From NCBI GenBank assembly GCA_964487925.1, contig CAZASZ010000034.1, positions 1 through 21,333 of the forward strand: DNA of 21,333 bases, read 5' to 3'. Made by a program: the position numbers and the translations under genes. The notes beneath the pieces were generated by a model. The model was not told the origin of the DNA and did not search any database. It saw only the letters and a program-made list of their open reading frames with translations. This DNA is from RI-283 sp964487925. Lineage in GTDB: Bacteria; Pseudomonadota; Gammaproteobacteria; SZUA-140. This document shows positions 8,191 through 16,914 of this stretch, in pieces; the first letter of the stretch is position 1, and the number at the start of each line of letters is the position of its first letter.

Positions 8191-8261
8191 CATGAACCGC
8201 CTTTTCCACTGACCGGACAAGGCGATCGTTTATGACACATCAAGCCAGACCAGGAGCACAT

Positions 8262-9746
8262 ATGAAGTTTACGACAAAACAGGCTGAAATCATCCAACTG
8301 AGCACAGACTGCCTTGTAATCGGTATTCACGAAGGCAAACGGCTCGGCGCCATCGCGGAGACATTGGACGCGGCTGCCGGTGGCCTCATTCATGCCATTC
8401 TGAAGGATGGCGACATTAAAGGGAAACCCGGTGACACTTTGCTGCTCCGTCAGGTCCCAGGTCTGTCATGCCAAAGATTGCTGCTCGTCGGATGTGGCAA
8501 CGAGCACGAAATCGAACCCAATATCTACAGCCGTATCCTGGCCGCCGCCGCCGCCGCGCTCAACAGCGCCGGGATTAAGCGCGCCACCAATACGTTGACC
8601 ACGCTGCCGGTCAAAGGCCGCGACCTTGCATGGAAGGTCACCGAGCTAGTCCGCAACGGCGAACACCAAGCCTATCGCTTTGACCAATTCAAGAAAGAAC
8701 CCAATCCGACATCGCTGCACGAACAGACGGTATACTGCGCCGATAAGTCCGAATTAGCCACGATCAAGAAGGCCGTTCGCATCGGCCAGGCCATTGCTGT
8801 CGGCCAGTCGCTGGCCCGCGACCTCGGTAACCTGCCCGGCAATGTCTGCACACCGAGCTATCTGGGCGAAGAGGCCAAGCGTCTCGCAAAGCAATACGAC
8901 TCGCTCAAGGTCAATGTCCTCGACAAAAAGGCCATCACGGAAAAGAAGATGGGCGCCCTGCTCAGTGTCGCCCGCGGCAGCCATGAGGAACCCCGCCTAA
9001 TCACGCTGCAATACAACGGCGGCAAGAAGGGCGACAATCCCCAGGTACTGGTTGGCAAAGGCGTGACCTTCGATTCCGGCGGCATCTCGATCAAACCATC
9101 GGCGGCTATGGACGAGATGAAATACGATATGTGCGGCGCAGCCAGTGTGTTCGGCACGATCACGGCCATCGCCGAGATGGGACTGCCGATCAATGTCGTG
9201 GGCATCATCCCATCGACCGAGAACATGCCCGGCGGCAGCGCCACCAAACCCGGCGATGTCGTCGTCAGCATGTCGGGCCGGAGCATCGAGATCCTCAACA
9301 CCGACGCCGAGGGCCGCCTGATCCTCTGCGACGCCCTGACCTACGCCGCTCAGTTCAAGCCGGCCCGGGTCATCGACATCGCCACCCTGACCGGGGCCTG
9401 CGTGGTCGCCCTGGGCAAACACGCCAGCGGTCTGCTCGGCAATGACGAAACCCTGGTCGACGATCTGGTCGATGCAGGCAAGCAGGCCGGTGACCGCGCC
9501 TGGTCGCTGCCGCTATGGACGGAATACGACGAACAGCTCAAGAGCAACTTCGCCGACATCCCGAACATCGCCGGCGGCCGCGATGCCGGCACGATCACGG
9601 CGGCCTGCTTCCTGTCGCGCTTCACCAAGGACTACCACTGGGCCCACCTCGATATCGCCGGTACGGCCTGGCTCGATGGCGCAGAAAAAGGTGCAACGGG
9701 GCGTCCGGTACCGTTGTTGGTCCAGTACCTCAGGGACCGCTGCTAA
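8262..9746 (+). CDS. pepA: Leucyl aminopeptidase (M17 family)
   Basis: The 494-residue cytosolic di-metal aminopeptidase removes N-terminal residues from peptides; E. coli PepA (503 aa) also binds DNA in Xer recombination and carAB control, which is not demonstrated here. The M17 catalytic signature is intact: VGKGVTFDSGG with K266 and D271, and NTDAEGRL at 346-353 with D348, E350 and R352. The N-terminal half is the less conserved substrate-channel domain. ATG at 8262 is chosen because AGGAG lies six bases upstream and MKFTTKQAEI matches the family; an in-frame ATG at 8232 lacks this. It is divergent from lptF, and its stop codon overlaps that of der by four bases on the opposite strand, leaving no space for a terminator. 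Confidence 0.96.
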   Translation: MKFTTKQAEIIQLSTDCLVIGIHEGKRLGAIAETLDAAAGGLIHAILKDGDIKGKPGDTLLLRQVPGLSCQRLLLVGCGNEHEIEPNIYSRILAAAAAALNSAGIKRATNTLTTLPVKGRDLAWKVTELVRNGEHQAYRFDQFKKEPNPTSLHEQTVYCADKSELATIKKAVRIGQAIAVGQSLARDLGNLPGNVCTPSYLGEEAKRLAKQYDSLKVNVLDKKAITEKKMGALLSVARGSHEEPRLITLQYNGGKKGDNPQVLVGKGVTFDSGGISIKPSAAMDEMKYDMCGAASVFGTITAIAEMGLPINVVGIIPSTENMPGGSATKPGDVVVSMSGRSIEILNTDAEGRLILCDALTYAAQFKPARVIDIATLTGACVVALGKHASGLLGNDETLVDDLVDAGKQAGDRAWSLPLWTEYDEQLKSNFADIPNIAGGRDAGTITAACFLSRFTKDYHWAHLDIAGTAWLDGAEKGATGRPVPLLVQYLRDRC

Positions 9747-11125
9747 CGCTTAAGCGTGCGAATGCGCTGACGTTTGCGTATCTGACGCGGCGTCAGCGTG
9801 TTCTTGCGGCCCTTGAAGGGATTGTCGCCGGTCTTGAACTGGATCACGACCGGCGTTCCAACGATGCTCAATGCGCGCCGGAAAAAATTCTGCAGATAAC
9901 GCTCGTAGTTCGCCGGTACGTTGGCCGTCTGGTTGCCATGAATAATGATCGTAGGTGGATTGCGTCCACCCTGATGGGCGTAGCGCAGCTTGATCCTCCG
10001 CCCTCTGACCAGAGGTGGGGGCTTCTTATAGATAGCCTCCTCCAATAGCTGAGTCAGGCGTGAGGTCTGCCAGCTTGCCTCGGCCACACGGCGCGCCCGA
10101 TCGACAGCGCGAAACAGGTCACCCACACCGCTGCCATGCAGGGCCGAGATGAAGAATCGCTCGGCAAAGTCCACGAATTGAAGTTTGCGATCCAGTTCAA
10201 CCCGGATCCGCTCACGGGCATCCGGCGCCATACCGTCCCATTTATTGATTCCCAGCACGAGGGCGCGCCCGGACTGAACGATCAGACCCAGCAGACGTGC
10301 ATCCTGCTCCGCGATCTCCTCATGCGCATCCAGGACCATGATCGCGACCTGGCACGCACTGATAGCCTGCATAGTCTTAACGATACTGAACTTCTCGACC
10401 ATATCATCGACCCGACTCCGACGCCGCACACCGGCCGTGTCGATCAACGTATAGGACTGTCCGTCCCGCTCAAAAGGGATGTAGACGCTATCGCGCGTGG
10501 TCCCTGGCTGATCGAAGATGATGACGCGCTCTTCGCCCAGCAAGCGATTGATCAGGGTCGACTTGCCAACATTGGGCCGCCCAACGACCGCAATCCGGCC
10601 AACGTTCTCCACCTGAGCCTCAGGTGCATCATCCTCGGGTAGGCCTCCGGCGATCTCGGACATCAAAGCGTTGACGCCCTGGCCGTGCGCGGCCGAGATG
10701 CAATAAACGTCCTGGTAACCCAATGATTGGAAATCCGAGCACACCATGTCAGGGTCGCGCCCCTCGGACTTATTGGCAACAATAGCCACCGGCTTTCCTC
10801 GCCGACGCAACAGGAGCGCGACCTCTTCGTCCGCAGGCGTCAGTCCAACGGCGCCATCGACTAAGAAGAGGATCCGGTCAGCCTCGTCAACGGCCTGCAG
10901 GGCCTGCTGTTCCATGAGTTCATCGATCGAGTCCCGCGCCTCGCCTAGGCCGCCCGTATCAACCACCACGCATTGTCGGTCCCCGAAGGAGGCAAGGCCA
11001 TAGTTGCGATCCCGGGTCAGGCCGGGCTGGTCCGCAACCAATGCATCCCGGCTTCGGGTCATGCGATTGAATAGCGTCGACTTCCCCACATTTGGGCGAC
11101 CGACCAGGGCAATGACAGGATTCAT
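9743..11125 (-). CDS. der: Ribosome assembly GTPase Der (EngA)
   Basis: The 460-residue protein has two tandem GTPase domains followed by a KH-like domain and assists 50S ribosomal subunit maturation. The first P-loop is GRPNVGKST at 9-17, with DTGG and an NKSE base-recognition motif (glutamate instead of the textbook NKxD aspartate, a variant I believe occurs in other Der proteins). The second is GRPNVGKST at 182-190, with DTAG and NKWD. The C-terminus is strongly basic (RQIRKRQRIRTLKR). Its ATG overlaps the stop of the upstream DUF3014 gene by one base (TAATG), so translation is probably coupled. Confidence 0.97.
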   Translation of the reverse strand: MNPVIALVGRPNVGKSTLFNRMTRSRDALVADQPGLTRDRNYGLASFGDRQCVVVDTGGLGEARDSIDELMEQQALQAVDEADRILFLVDGAVGLTPADEEVALLLRRRGKPVAIVANKSEGRDPDMVCSDFQSLGYQDVYCISAAHGQGVNALMSEIAGGLPEDDAPEAQVENVGRIAVVGRPNVGKSTLINRLLGEERVIIFDQPGTTRDSVYIPFERDGQSYTLIDTAGVRRRSRVDDMVEKFSIVKTMQAISACQVAIMVLDAHEEIAEQDARLLGLIVQSGRALVLGINKWDGMAPDARERIRVELDRKLQFVDFAERFFISALHGSGVGDLFRAVDRARRVAEASWQTSRLTQLLEEAIYKKPPPLVRGRRIKLRYAHQGGRNPPTIIIHGNQTANVPANYERYLQNFFRRALSIVGTPVVIQFKTGDNPFKGRKNTLTPRQIRKRQRIRTLKR

Positions 11126-12030
11126 TATTGGTCCTTTGTCTCAAGTTGCGCACGCAGGGCGCTTAAACGCGCCTTGATCCGGCGAGCATTCTCGGGACCC
11201 ATCCGCAGCATGAGTTTATCGATCTCCGGCAAGGCCTCTAGCGACTTGTCGGCAAAAACATAATTGGCCGAGAGGCGTTTGACGACCAGAGCTTCGGTCT
11301 GTTCCGGTGCGGCCAACACGCGATCGATGGCGCTCAGCAAGGAGCCGTCAAACCGGCCCTTCGGGAAACCCAGGTCTCGATAGGCCTGATCGAACAGTGG
11401 ACTCAGATGCTCGTGGACCTTTGCCAGTTGGTCGACATCGACTGCCTCTAGGAGTTCAACGTAGGGGGTATAGCGACGAAAATTCGCCTCGTCGACAACC
11501 AATCGGCCATCCACGGTTCGCTTGACCGCAAGGCCACCCTGGGCCGAGCGCACCGGTAAATGACGGCGGGGAACTTTGTTGTCACCAAGGTTCGCCACGG
11601 TCGTGACGAAGCGGCGGATCCGGTCCTTTGGTGCCAACAGGCCCTTCAACTGCACCCCCTCAGGATCCCGCACTGTGGTGGCAAGGCTACGATAGACCTC
11701 GGGATCGCTGCCTTCGAGCAAGGGCAGGCCGGGAGCGGCAGGCTTTGGCGGCTGTTCGGGCGGCAACGATACGATGACCTCGGGTTGCCGATCGGGCGAC
11801 TCTGCCTCCGGCGCCGGAGGCAGAGTCAGCGCTTCGTCACCCAGTTCAGAGATTTCAGGAGACTCTGGGGCCTCATTTTCAACCATCGCTGGGGATTCGG
11901 CCAATGGGATAGGCTCATGTTCCTTAGGCTTGGGTCCGGACATGAAATATGACACCACGGCCACGCCGCCCGCTATGCCGACGACTAACCACAGTCTCGC
12001 CCCACTCAATAAGGTCTGATCGCGATTCAT
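11125..12030 (-). CDS. DUF3014 family membrane-anchored protein
   Basis: The 301-residue protein is of unknown function. One membrane helix lies at about 13-30 (ARLWLVVGIAGGVAVVSYFM) near a short N-terminus. It is followed by a Pro/Glu-rich linker (about 33-100) that should be periplasmic if the anchor is N-in. The conserved globular part from about 105 to 290 (LEGSDPEV, RDRIRRFVTTVANLGDNKVPRRHLP, FRRYTPYVELLEAVDV) fits my memory of the DUF3014 family. ATG at 12030 has GAGGGTG eight bases upstream. The stop is fused to the der start (TAATG). In many gammaproteobacteria bamB precedes der; here this protein occupies that place but shows no BamB-like beta-propeller repeats. Confidence 0.8.
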   Translation of the reverse strand: MNRDQTLLSGARLWLVVGIAGGVAVVSYFMSGPKPKEHEPIPLAESPAMVENEAPESPEISELGDEALTLPPAPEAESPDRQPEVIVSLPPEQPPKPAAPGLPLLEGSDPEVYRSLATTVRDPEGVQLKGLLAPKDRIRRFVTTVANLGDNKVPRRHLPVRSAQGGLAVKRTVDGRLVVDEANFRRYTPYVELLEAVDVDQLAKVHEHLSPLFDQAYRDLGFPKGRFDGSLLSAIDRVLAAPEQTEALVVKRLSANYVFADKSLEALPEIDKLMLRMGPENARRIKARLSALRAQLETKDQ

Positions 12031-12115
12031 CTCTAGTACACCCTCAATAAACCCTGTTGACGGCGTAGTCTACCCGCTAGGCTAGGCACTTACCACAGGC
12101 CATTGACTGTCGGCC

Positions 12116-12145
12116 TTGCACGCATCCAAGCCCATGGCATAGACT
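12116..12145 (+). promoter_or_regulatory. Putative promoter of the superoxide dismutase gene
   Basis: TTGCAC (12116-12121), an 18-base spacer and TAGACT (12140-12145) lie about 110 bases before the SOD start. Both boxes match sigma-70 consensus at four of six positions. No convincing Fur box was seen in the 226 bases upstream of the gene. Confidence 0.28.
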
Positions 12146-12256
12146 AACCTACTGGAATAGTCGACCTTTCTAGTGAGACACAAACGATATAGTCCACGAC
12201 CACGCCTTTCGAAGTCACAATCCACTTTAACAACTACCCATTCAAGGAGGCTCATC

Positions 12257-12838
12257 ATGGAGCACAAACTACCGGAACTACCCTATGCGCTCGACGCATT
12301 GCAACCCCATATCTCCCAGGAGACCCTGGAATATCACTATGGGAAACATCATCAAACCTACGTGACCAACCTGAACAACCTGATCAACGGCACGGAGTTC
12401 GCCAACCTCAGCCTTGAGGACATCATCTGTAAGGCCTCCGGCGGCATCTTCAACAACGCCGCTCAGGTATGGAACCACAGCTTCTACTGGAACTGCCTGT
12501 CGCCGAACGGTGGTGGCGCCCCCACAGGTGCGCTGGCAGCTGCAATCGACGAGGCCTTCGGTTCACTCGATGTCTTCAAAGAGAAGTTCTCACAGACCGC
12601 GATTACAACCTTCGGCTCCGGTTGGGGCTGGCTCGTCAAGAACTCCAATGGCAAGCTTGAACTCGTCAGCACGAGCAACGCCGGCAACCCCATGACCAAC
12701 GGTCAGGCCCCGCTTCTGACTTGCGATGTCTGGGAGCACGCCTACTACATCGATTACCGCAACGCCCGCCCCAAGTACGTCGAGTCCTTCTGGTCGCTCG
12801 TCAATTGGGACTTTGTCGCCGAACAATTCGGCGCCTGA
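12257..12838 (+). CDS. sodB: Iron superoxide dismutase
   Basis: The 193-residue cytosolic enzyme converts superoxide to oxygen and hydrogen peroxide and is the same length as E. coli SodB. Metal ligands are H27, H74, D157 and H161 (the last two in DVWEHAYYIDY). Q70 in FNNAAQVWNHSFYWN is the active-site glutamine typical of iron rather than manganese enzymes. No signal peptide is present. ATG at 12257 has a strong AAGGAGG site upstream; the in-frame extension to 12173 has no family counterpart. The gene stands alone and is convergent with mnmE. Confidence 0.97.
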   Translation: MEHKLPELPYALDALQPHISQETLEYHYGKHHQTYVTNLNNLINGTEFANLSLEDIICKASGGIFNNAAQVWNHSFYWNCLSPNGGGAPTGALAAAIDEAFGSLDVFKEKFSQTAITTFGSGWGWLVKNSNGKLELVSTSNAGNPMTNGQAPLLTCDVWEHAYYIDYRNARPKYVESFWSLVNWDFVAEQFGA

Positions 12839-12849
12839 TCCTTGTGTCA

Positions 12850-12875
12850 CCCCGGGGCGGGATTCCGCCCCGGGG
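12850..12875. terminator. Strong GC hairpin between sodB and mnmE
   Basis: CCCCGGGGCGG (12850-12860), loop GATT and CCGCCCCGGGG (12865-12875) form a perfect 11-bp stem. It lies 11 bases after the sodB stop and 11 bases past the mnmE stop on the other strand. No T-run follows in either direction, so it is not a canonical intrinsic terminator, although its position suggests a shared bidirectional transcript end. Confidence 0.6.
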
Positions 12876-12886
12876 CCTGTCAGAAA

Positions 12887-14224
12887 CTACTTCCCGATAC
12901 AAAAACTCGAGAAGATCTCACCGAGCAGGTCGTCCGACGTCACGGCTCCCGTGATCTCTCCCAGGGTGCTCTGGGCCAATCGCAGTTCCTCAGCAACAAG
13001 TTCATAGTCACGGGCCTCTGCCGCACGCTCGATCAAGGCGCGCGTGCGCTCAAGGGCATCGACATGCCGCCTACGGGCGCTGAACTGCCCGGTTGCCTGG
13101 TTCTGGAAGCCCATGCAGGCCTTGAGGTGTTCGCAGAGGATATCGATACCCTCCCCGGTTCGGGCCGACAGGGCGATCTCGCTCACGCCATCGGGTCCTT
13201 CAGAGGCCGGGGTCCCGATCTTTCTCCCGCTCAGGTCCGCCTTGTTGCGCAACAGAGTCAACCGAGACCTGGGTAGACGTTCAAATTCCGCGCCCCATAC
13301 TTCGGGCTCGCTCTGATCATCGATCACGAACAGGACTCGATCGGCGTGCTCGATCTGATCTCGGGCACGACGGACGCCGGCCTGTTCGACCGGATCGTCG
13401 CTCTCGCGCAGACCGGCCGTATCTAGGACATGTACAGGCATACCGTCGATCTGGATCTGCTCGCGCAGGACGTCGCGAGTCGTACCGGGGATATCGGTCA
13501 CTATGGCCGCCTCACGGCGGGTTAGCCGGTTAAGCAGGCTAGACTTGCCGGCATTGGGCGGCCCGGCCAATACAACCGTCATGCCGTCACGTAGGAGGCT
13601 GCCTTGTCCTGCCTCACAGATCAGCCGCTCAATCGCATCACGAACCATAGAGATCTCGGCGACGATGCGCCCGAGCGCCTGCAGCTCGATATCCTCATCG
13701 GAAAAATCCAACGCCGATTCGATCTCGACACGGATAGTGGTTAGGTGATCGACAAGGGCATGAATCCGCTCGGAGAACTCGCCCTGAAGCGAACGCCGCG
13801 CGGCGCGGCTTGCCTCGAGCGAATGGCTATCGATGAGGTCGGCGATGGCCTCGGCCTGAACCAGATCGATGCGGCCGTTGAGAAAGGCGCGCTCCGAGAA
13901 TTCACCGGGTCGCGCCACACGGGCCCCGAGCTCGAGAACACGCGCCAAGAGCTGGTCGAGGACAATCTGTCCGCCGTGACCCTGCAGTTCGAGGACATCC
14001 TCGCCCGTAAATGAGTGCGGTCCGGGAAAGAATAGCGCAATGCCCAGATCGATAGACTCATGACGGTCATCAAGGAAGGACGTATACATAGCCAGACGCG
14101 GCTTGGGAAGAGTGCCGAGTACGGCTCCAGCGATCTTGGTGACCGCCGGGCCAGAGACCCGGATGATGCCCACGCCGCCGCGACCCGGTGGGGTCGCAAC
14201 GGCAGCGATGGTATCTGAGGTCAT
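12887..14224 (-). CDS. mnmE: tRNA uridine-5-carboxymethylaminomethyl(34) synthesis GTPase MnmE
   Basis: The 445-residue product works with MnmG to modify wobble uridine-34 of certain tRNAs. It has the N-terminal tetrahydrofolate-binding domain (from SDTIAAVATPPGRGGVGIIRVSG), a helical domain, and an inserted G domain with GPPNAGKSS at 221-229, IPGTTRD, DTAG and NKAD. The C-terminal FCIGK carries the catalytic-region cysteine motif C-x-G-K. ATG at 14224 (GGGGG about 8 bases upstream) gives the normal family N-terminus; the open frame extends to 14284 without similarity. It is last in the rpmH-rnpA-yidD-yidC-mnmE run, 88 bases after yidC. Confidence 0.97.
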   Translation of the reverse strand: MTSDTIAAVATPPGRGGVGIIRVSGPAVTKIAGAVLGTLPKPRLAMYTSFLDDRHESIDLGIALFFPGPHSFTGEDVLELQGHGGQIVLDQLLARVLELGARVARPGEFSERAFLNGRIDLVQAEAIADLIDSHSLEASRAARRSLQGEFSERIHALVDHLTTIRVEIESALDFSDEDIELQALGRIVAEISMVRDAIERLICEAGQGSLLRDGMTVVLAGPPNAGKSSLLNRLTRREAAIVTDIPGTTRDVLREQIQIDGMPVHVLDTAGLRESDDPVEQAGVRRARDQIEHADRVLFVIDDQSEPEVWGAEFERLPRSRLTLLRNKADLSGRKIGTPASEGPDGVSEIALSARTGEGIDILCEHLKACMGFQNQATGQFSARRRHVDALERTRALIERAAEARDYELVAEELRLAQSTLGEITGAVTSDDLLGEIFSSFCIGK

Positions 14225-14312
14225 CTGTCTACCCCCGCAGGCTACAGGAGAAGGAAGCGTGCTCGCCTTGGGACCTCTGATCAAGTCGTGGGCGGACTCG
14301 ATCGGCGGTTTC

Positions 14313-15956
14313 CTAGGCCGCGTTCTCGATCTTGCGCGTGATATACCACTGCTGCAAAATTGACAGGGTGCTATTCGTGACCCAGTAGATCACGAGGCCC
14401 GATGGGAAGAAGGCGAAGAACGCCGTAAAAATGAACGGCAGCGACATCATGACCTTGGCCTGGATCGGGTCCGGCGGCGGCGGATTGAGCTTCTGCTGGA
14501 TGAACATGGTGATGCCCATCAGGACCGGTAGCACGTAGTACGGATCCTTGGCCGACATGTCGTGGATCCAGAAGATGAAATCGGCCTGACGCAATTCGAC
14601 GCTCTCGAGCAACACCCAGTACAGAGATATGAAAACCGGGATCTGGACGATAATCGGCAGACAGCCGCCCAACGGGTTGATCTTCTCTGTCTTGTACAGC
14701 TCCATCATGGCCTGACTCATGCGCTGGCGGTCATCGCCATAGCGCTCGCGTATCGCCGTGATCTTTGGCGTCATCTTGCGCATATTGGCCATTGAGCGAT
14801 AGCTCGTGGCCGACAACTTAAAAAAGGCCAGCTTGATCATGAGGGTCAGGATCACGATCGACCAGCCCCAGTTCCCGACAAAATTGTGGATATGCTTCAT
14901 GAGCCAAAATATAGGCTGGGCTAGCACAGTCAGTACGCCATAGTCGACCGTCAGGCGCAGCCCCTCGGTCACCTTGGCCATGCGATCCTGATCCTTGGGA
15001 CCGACATACAGGCGGCGATCGAAGCGTTTTTCCTCGCCCGGCGCGACGCTCTTCTCGGGCGAAATCATGCCGATAACGTAGGGTTTCCCATCAGGCGCTT
15101 TGGTGTAATAAGTATCCTTCTCGCCTGGGTTCGGAATCCAAGCGCCCAGGAAATAGTGTTGGATCATGGCGGCCCAACCGTCCTGGATCGAGCGGTTCAG
15201 GTCCGCACTCTTCATGTCGTCAAGGCTAATCTTCTCGTACTTCTTCTCCGGGCTATAGATCACGCCGCCGGTGTACGTATACATGAAGCGGGTGGTTTCC
15301 GACTCGCCCGGTTTGGTACGCTGAAACTGGGTGTATTGATGCCCGGTCCAGGGCTCAGCCCCGTGATTGGATACTCGCTGTTCCAGACCGATGACATAGC
15401 TGTCACGACTAAAGGTATAGACCTTGGTCACCTCGACACCGCCCGCTGAACGCCAATGCAGAGGCACGATCAGAGTCGTCGCCTGCCCGTCGACCATGCG
15501 ATATTCGGTTTGATCGGCAGTGAAAATGGCGTGATGGTCCGGCGCCGCGTCCTTCGAAATCAGGCCACTCTGGGCGATGAAGGTGCGCAGCTTACCGTCC
15601 TCCATGAGACGGAAGGGGACCTTCGGCTGATTGACGGCAACAGGGTATTTGCGCAACGCGACTACGCGGACATCACCACCCGCAGTGTCGATCTCGGCGT
15701 CGAACAGGTCGGTCTCGACTCGAACTCGCTGGCCCGAATCCAGTTGACCGGTGGCGATCGTCTCGACTGCAGCCGGGGCAGCGGCTGCACCCGATGCTGC
15801 CACATTCGGAACATCAACAGCCGGTTGGGCTGTGTCAGATATCGAGCGATCGGGGCCGCCGGTCTTGGCCTTCTGTTCCGGTTGTTGCCAGCCCTGCCAT
15901 ATCATCAGTAGTCCGAAGGACAGGACGAAAAAAAGGATAATGCGTTGGTTTTCCAT
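14313..15956 (-). CDS. yidC: Membrane protein insertase YidC
   Basis: The 547-residue inner-membrane insertase (E. coli 548) helps membrane proteins fold and insert, alone or with SecYEG. Seen are an N-terminal helix (residues 6-20), a large periplasmic P1 domain (about 55-340), and the conserved C-terminal five-helix core. The core includes ELYKTEKINPLGGCLPIIVQIPVF and PFIFTAFFAFFPSGLVIYWVTN. At the position of E. coli groove Arg366 there is Lys375 (LMIKLAFFKLS), which keeps the positive charge. It lies 29 bases behind yidD in the same direction. Confidence 0.97.
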   Translation of the reverse strand: MENQRIILFFVLSFGLLMIWQGWQQPEQKAKTGGPDRSISDTAQPAVDVPNVAASGAAAAPAAVETIATGQLDSGQRVRVETDLFDAEIDTAGGDVRVVALRKYPVAVNQPKVPFRLMEDGKLRTFIAQSGLISKDAAPDHHAIFTADQTEYRMVDGQATTLIVPLHWRSAGGVEVTKVYTFSRDSYVIGLEQRVSNHGAEPWTGHQYTQFQRTKPGESETTRFMYTYTGGVIYSPEKKYEKISLDDMKSADLNRSIQDGWAAMIQHYFLGAWIPNPGEKDTYYTKAPDGKPYVIGMISPEKSVAPGEEKRFDRRLYVGPKDQDRMAKVTEGLRLTVDYGVLTVLAQPIFWLMKHIHNFVGNWGWSIVILTLMIKLAFFKLSATSYRSMANMRKMTPKITAIRERYGDDRQRMSQAMMELYKTEKINPLGGCLPIIVQIPVFISLYWVLLESVELRQADFIFWIHDMSAKDPYYVLPVLMGITMFIQQKLNPPPPDPIQAKVMMSLPFIFTAFFAFFPSGLVIYWVTNSTLSILQQWYITRKIENAA

Positions 15957-15985
15957 GCGCTCGATTCTCTGTCAATGCCATTGGG

Positions 15986-16243
15986 TCAGTGCCGTTGGGC
16001 AAGGGCCCGTTTTTCTTTTTCGGGTACTGGTTGTTCAGGTACTGGGTCGACACCGCCTGGGTGCCAGGGATGGCAGCGAAGCAACCGCCTCAGCGTCAGC
16101 CATCCGCCGCGCGTCATACCGTACTGCGCCAGAGCCTCCTCGGCGTAATGGGAACAGCTCGGATAGAAACGGCAGCGGTTGCCAAGCAAGGGGCTCAAGA
16201 CGTAGCGGTAGGCCTTGATCAAAGCGATGACTAGTATCCGCAT
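15986..16243 (-). CDS. yidD: Membrane protein insertion efficiency factor YidD
   Basis: The 85-residue protein has an amphipathic N-terminus (MRILVIALIKAYRYVLSPLL) and the family core GNRCRFYPSCSHYAEEAL, RGGWLTLRRLLRCHPWHPGGVDPVP. Three conserved cysteines are visible. YidD proteins sit at the inner membrane and aid YidC-dependent insertion. Its start lies inside the 3' end of rnpA (13-base overlap), the usual arrangement. Confidence 0.95.
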   Translation of the reverse strand: MRILVIALIKAYRYVLSPLLGNRCRFYPSCSHYAEEALAQYGMTRGGWLTLRRLLRCHPWHPGGVDPVPEQPVPEKEKRALAQRH

Positions 16244-16641
16244 CGTAATCGACTCAAGTGCTTTTCCACAATTTGGTGTAATTCCGTTTTGGTAGCTTGG
16301 GCCAACGCGGGCCGTGCGATAAACACTACATCCACTCCGGGCAGTTCGGGGATTGCCTCGCGAAACCTGGCCCTGAGTATCCGCTTGACACGATTCCTGT
16401 CCACGGCACGCTTCAGCGCTTTCTTGGCGATAGCGAGCCCAAGACGAGGATGAGACAAACCGTTTTCCCGAATAAGCACGGTGAACAGGCGACTACCTTG
16501 GCGAGATCCATCAGCAAATACTCGCCGATAGTCACCTTTCTGCGTCAGTCGGTATTCCCGCCCGAATCCTTGCTGCACCCCAGCCACAGATTCGGAATCG
16601 ACCTCTTCCTCTATCCGCCTCAGGGCCTCCTGATCAGGCAC
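16231..16641 (-). CDS. rnpA: Ribonuclease P protein component
   Basis: The basic protein subunit of RNase P supports 5' maturation of tRNAs. The hallmark is present: LGLAIAKKALKRAVDRNRVKRILRARFRE, with the RNR motif, and GFGREYRLTQKGDYRRVF near the start. Read from GTG at 16641 it has 136 residues, with an acidic N-terminal extension (PDQEALRRIEEEVDSES) unlike most family members. GTG at 16578 would give 115 residues, closer to the usual 110-120. Neither start has a strong ribosome-binding site, so the start is uncertain. It lies 47 bases downstream of rpmH. Confidence 0.93.
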   Translation of the reverse strand: MPDQEALRRIEEEVDSESVAGVQQGFGREYRLTQKGDYRRVFADGSRQGSRLFTVLIRENGLSHPRLGLAIAKKALKRAVDRNRVKRILRARFREAIPELPGVDVVFIARPALAQATKTELHQIVEKHLSRLRCGY

Positions 16642-16688
16642 TCACGATCCAGGCTTTATGACTTCGGGAATCTCGATTGACTCAGGGA

Positions 16689-16823
16689 TCAAGCGCTCAG
16701 CCGAACCCGGCCCTTGGCGCGGCGACGTTTGATGACCATACGGCCGGCCGCGGTCTTCATTCTGGCACGGAAGCCGTGCGTCCTTTTCCGCTTGATATTG
16801 CTGGGTTGAAACGTTCTTTTCAT
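16689..16823 (-). CDS. rpmH: 50S ribosomal protein L34
   Basis: The 44-residue, highly basic protein reads MKRTFQPSNIKRKRTHGFRA and continues with RMKTAAGRMVIKRRRAKGRVRLSA, a near-consensus L34. It starts at ATG 16823 and stops at TGA 16689-16691. It is first in the rpmH-rnpA-yidD-yidC-mnmE run. dnaA, commonly the neighbour of rpmH, is absent; pssA lies upstream on the same strand instead. Confidence 0.97.
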   Translation of the reverse strand: MKRTFQPSNIKRKRTHGFRARMKTAAGRMVIKRRRAKGRVRLSA

Positions 16824-16914
16824 CTCATGAAAACCTGTTGTTCACTATTAAATCCATGTCGTAACGGCCATGGCCGGACGCCAACGCCCGCAACACCTTA
16901 TACGGACCCCGGCT

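Noticed and set aside
16260..16272. DnaA-box-like TTTTCCACA near the rnpA 3' end
   Set aside because: It is a single degenerate match inside coding sequence, with no neighbouring boxes or AT-rich unwinding region, so there is no evidence of an origin.
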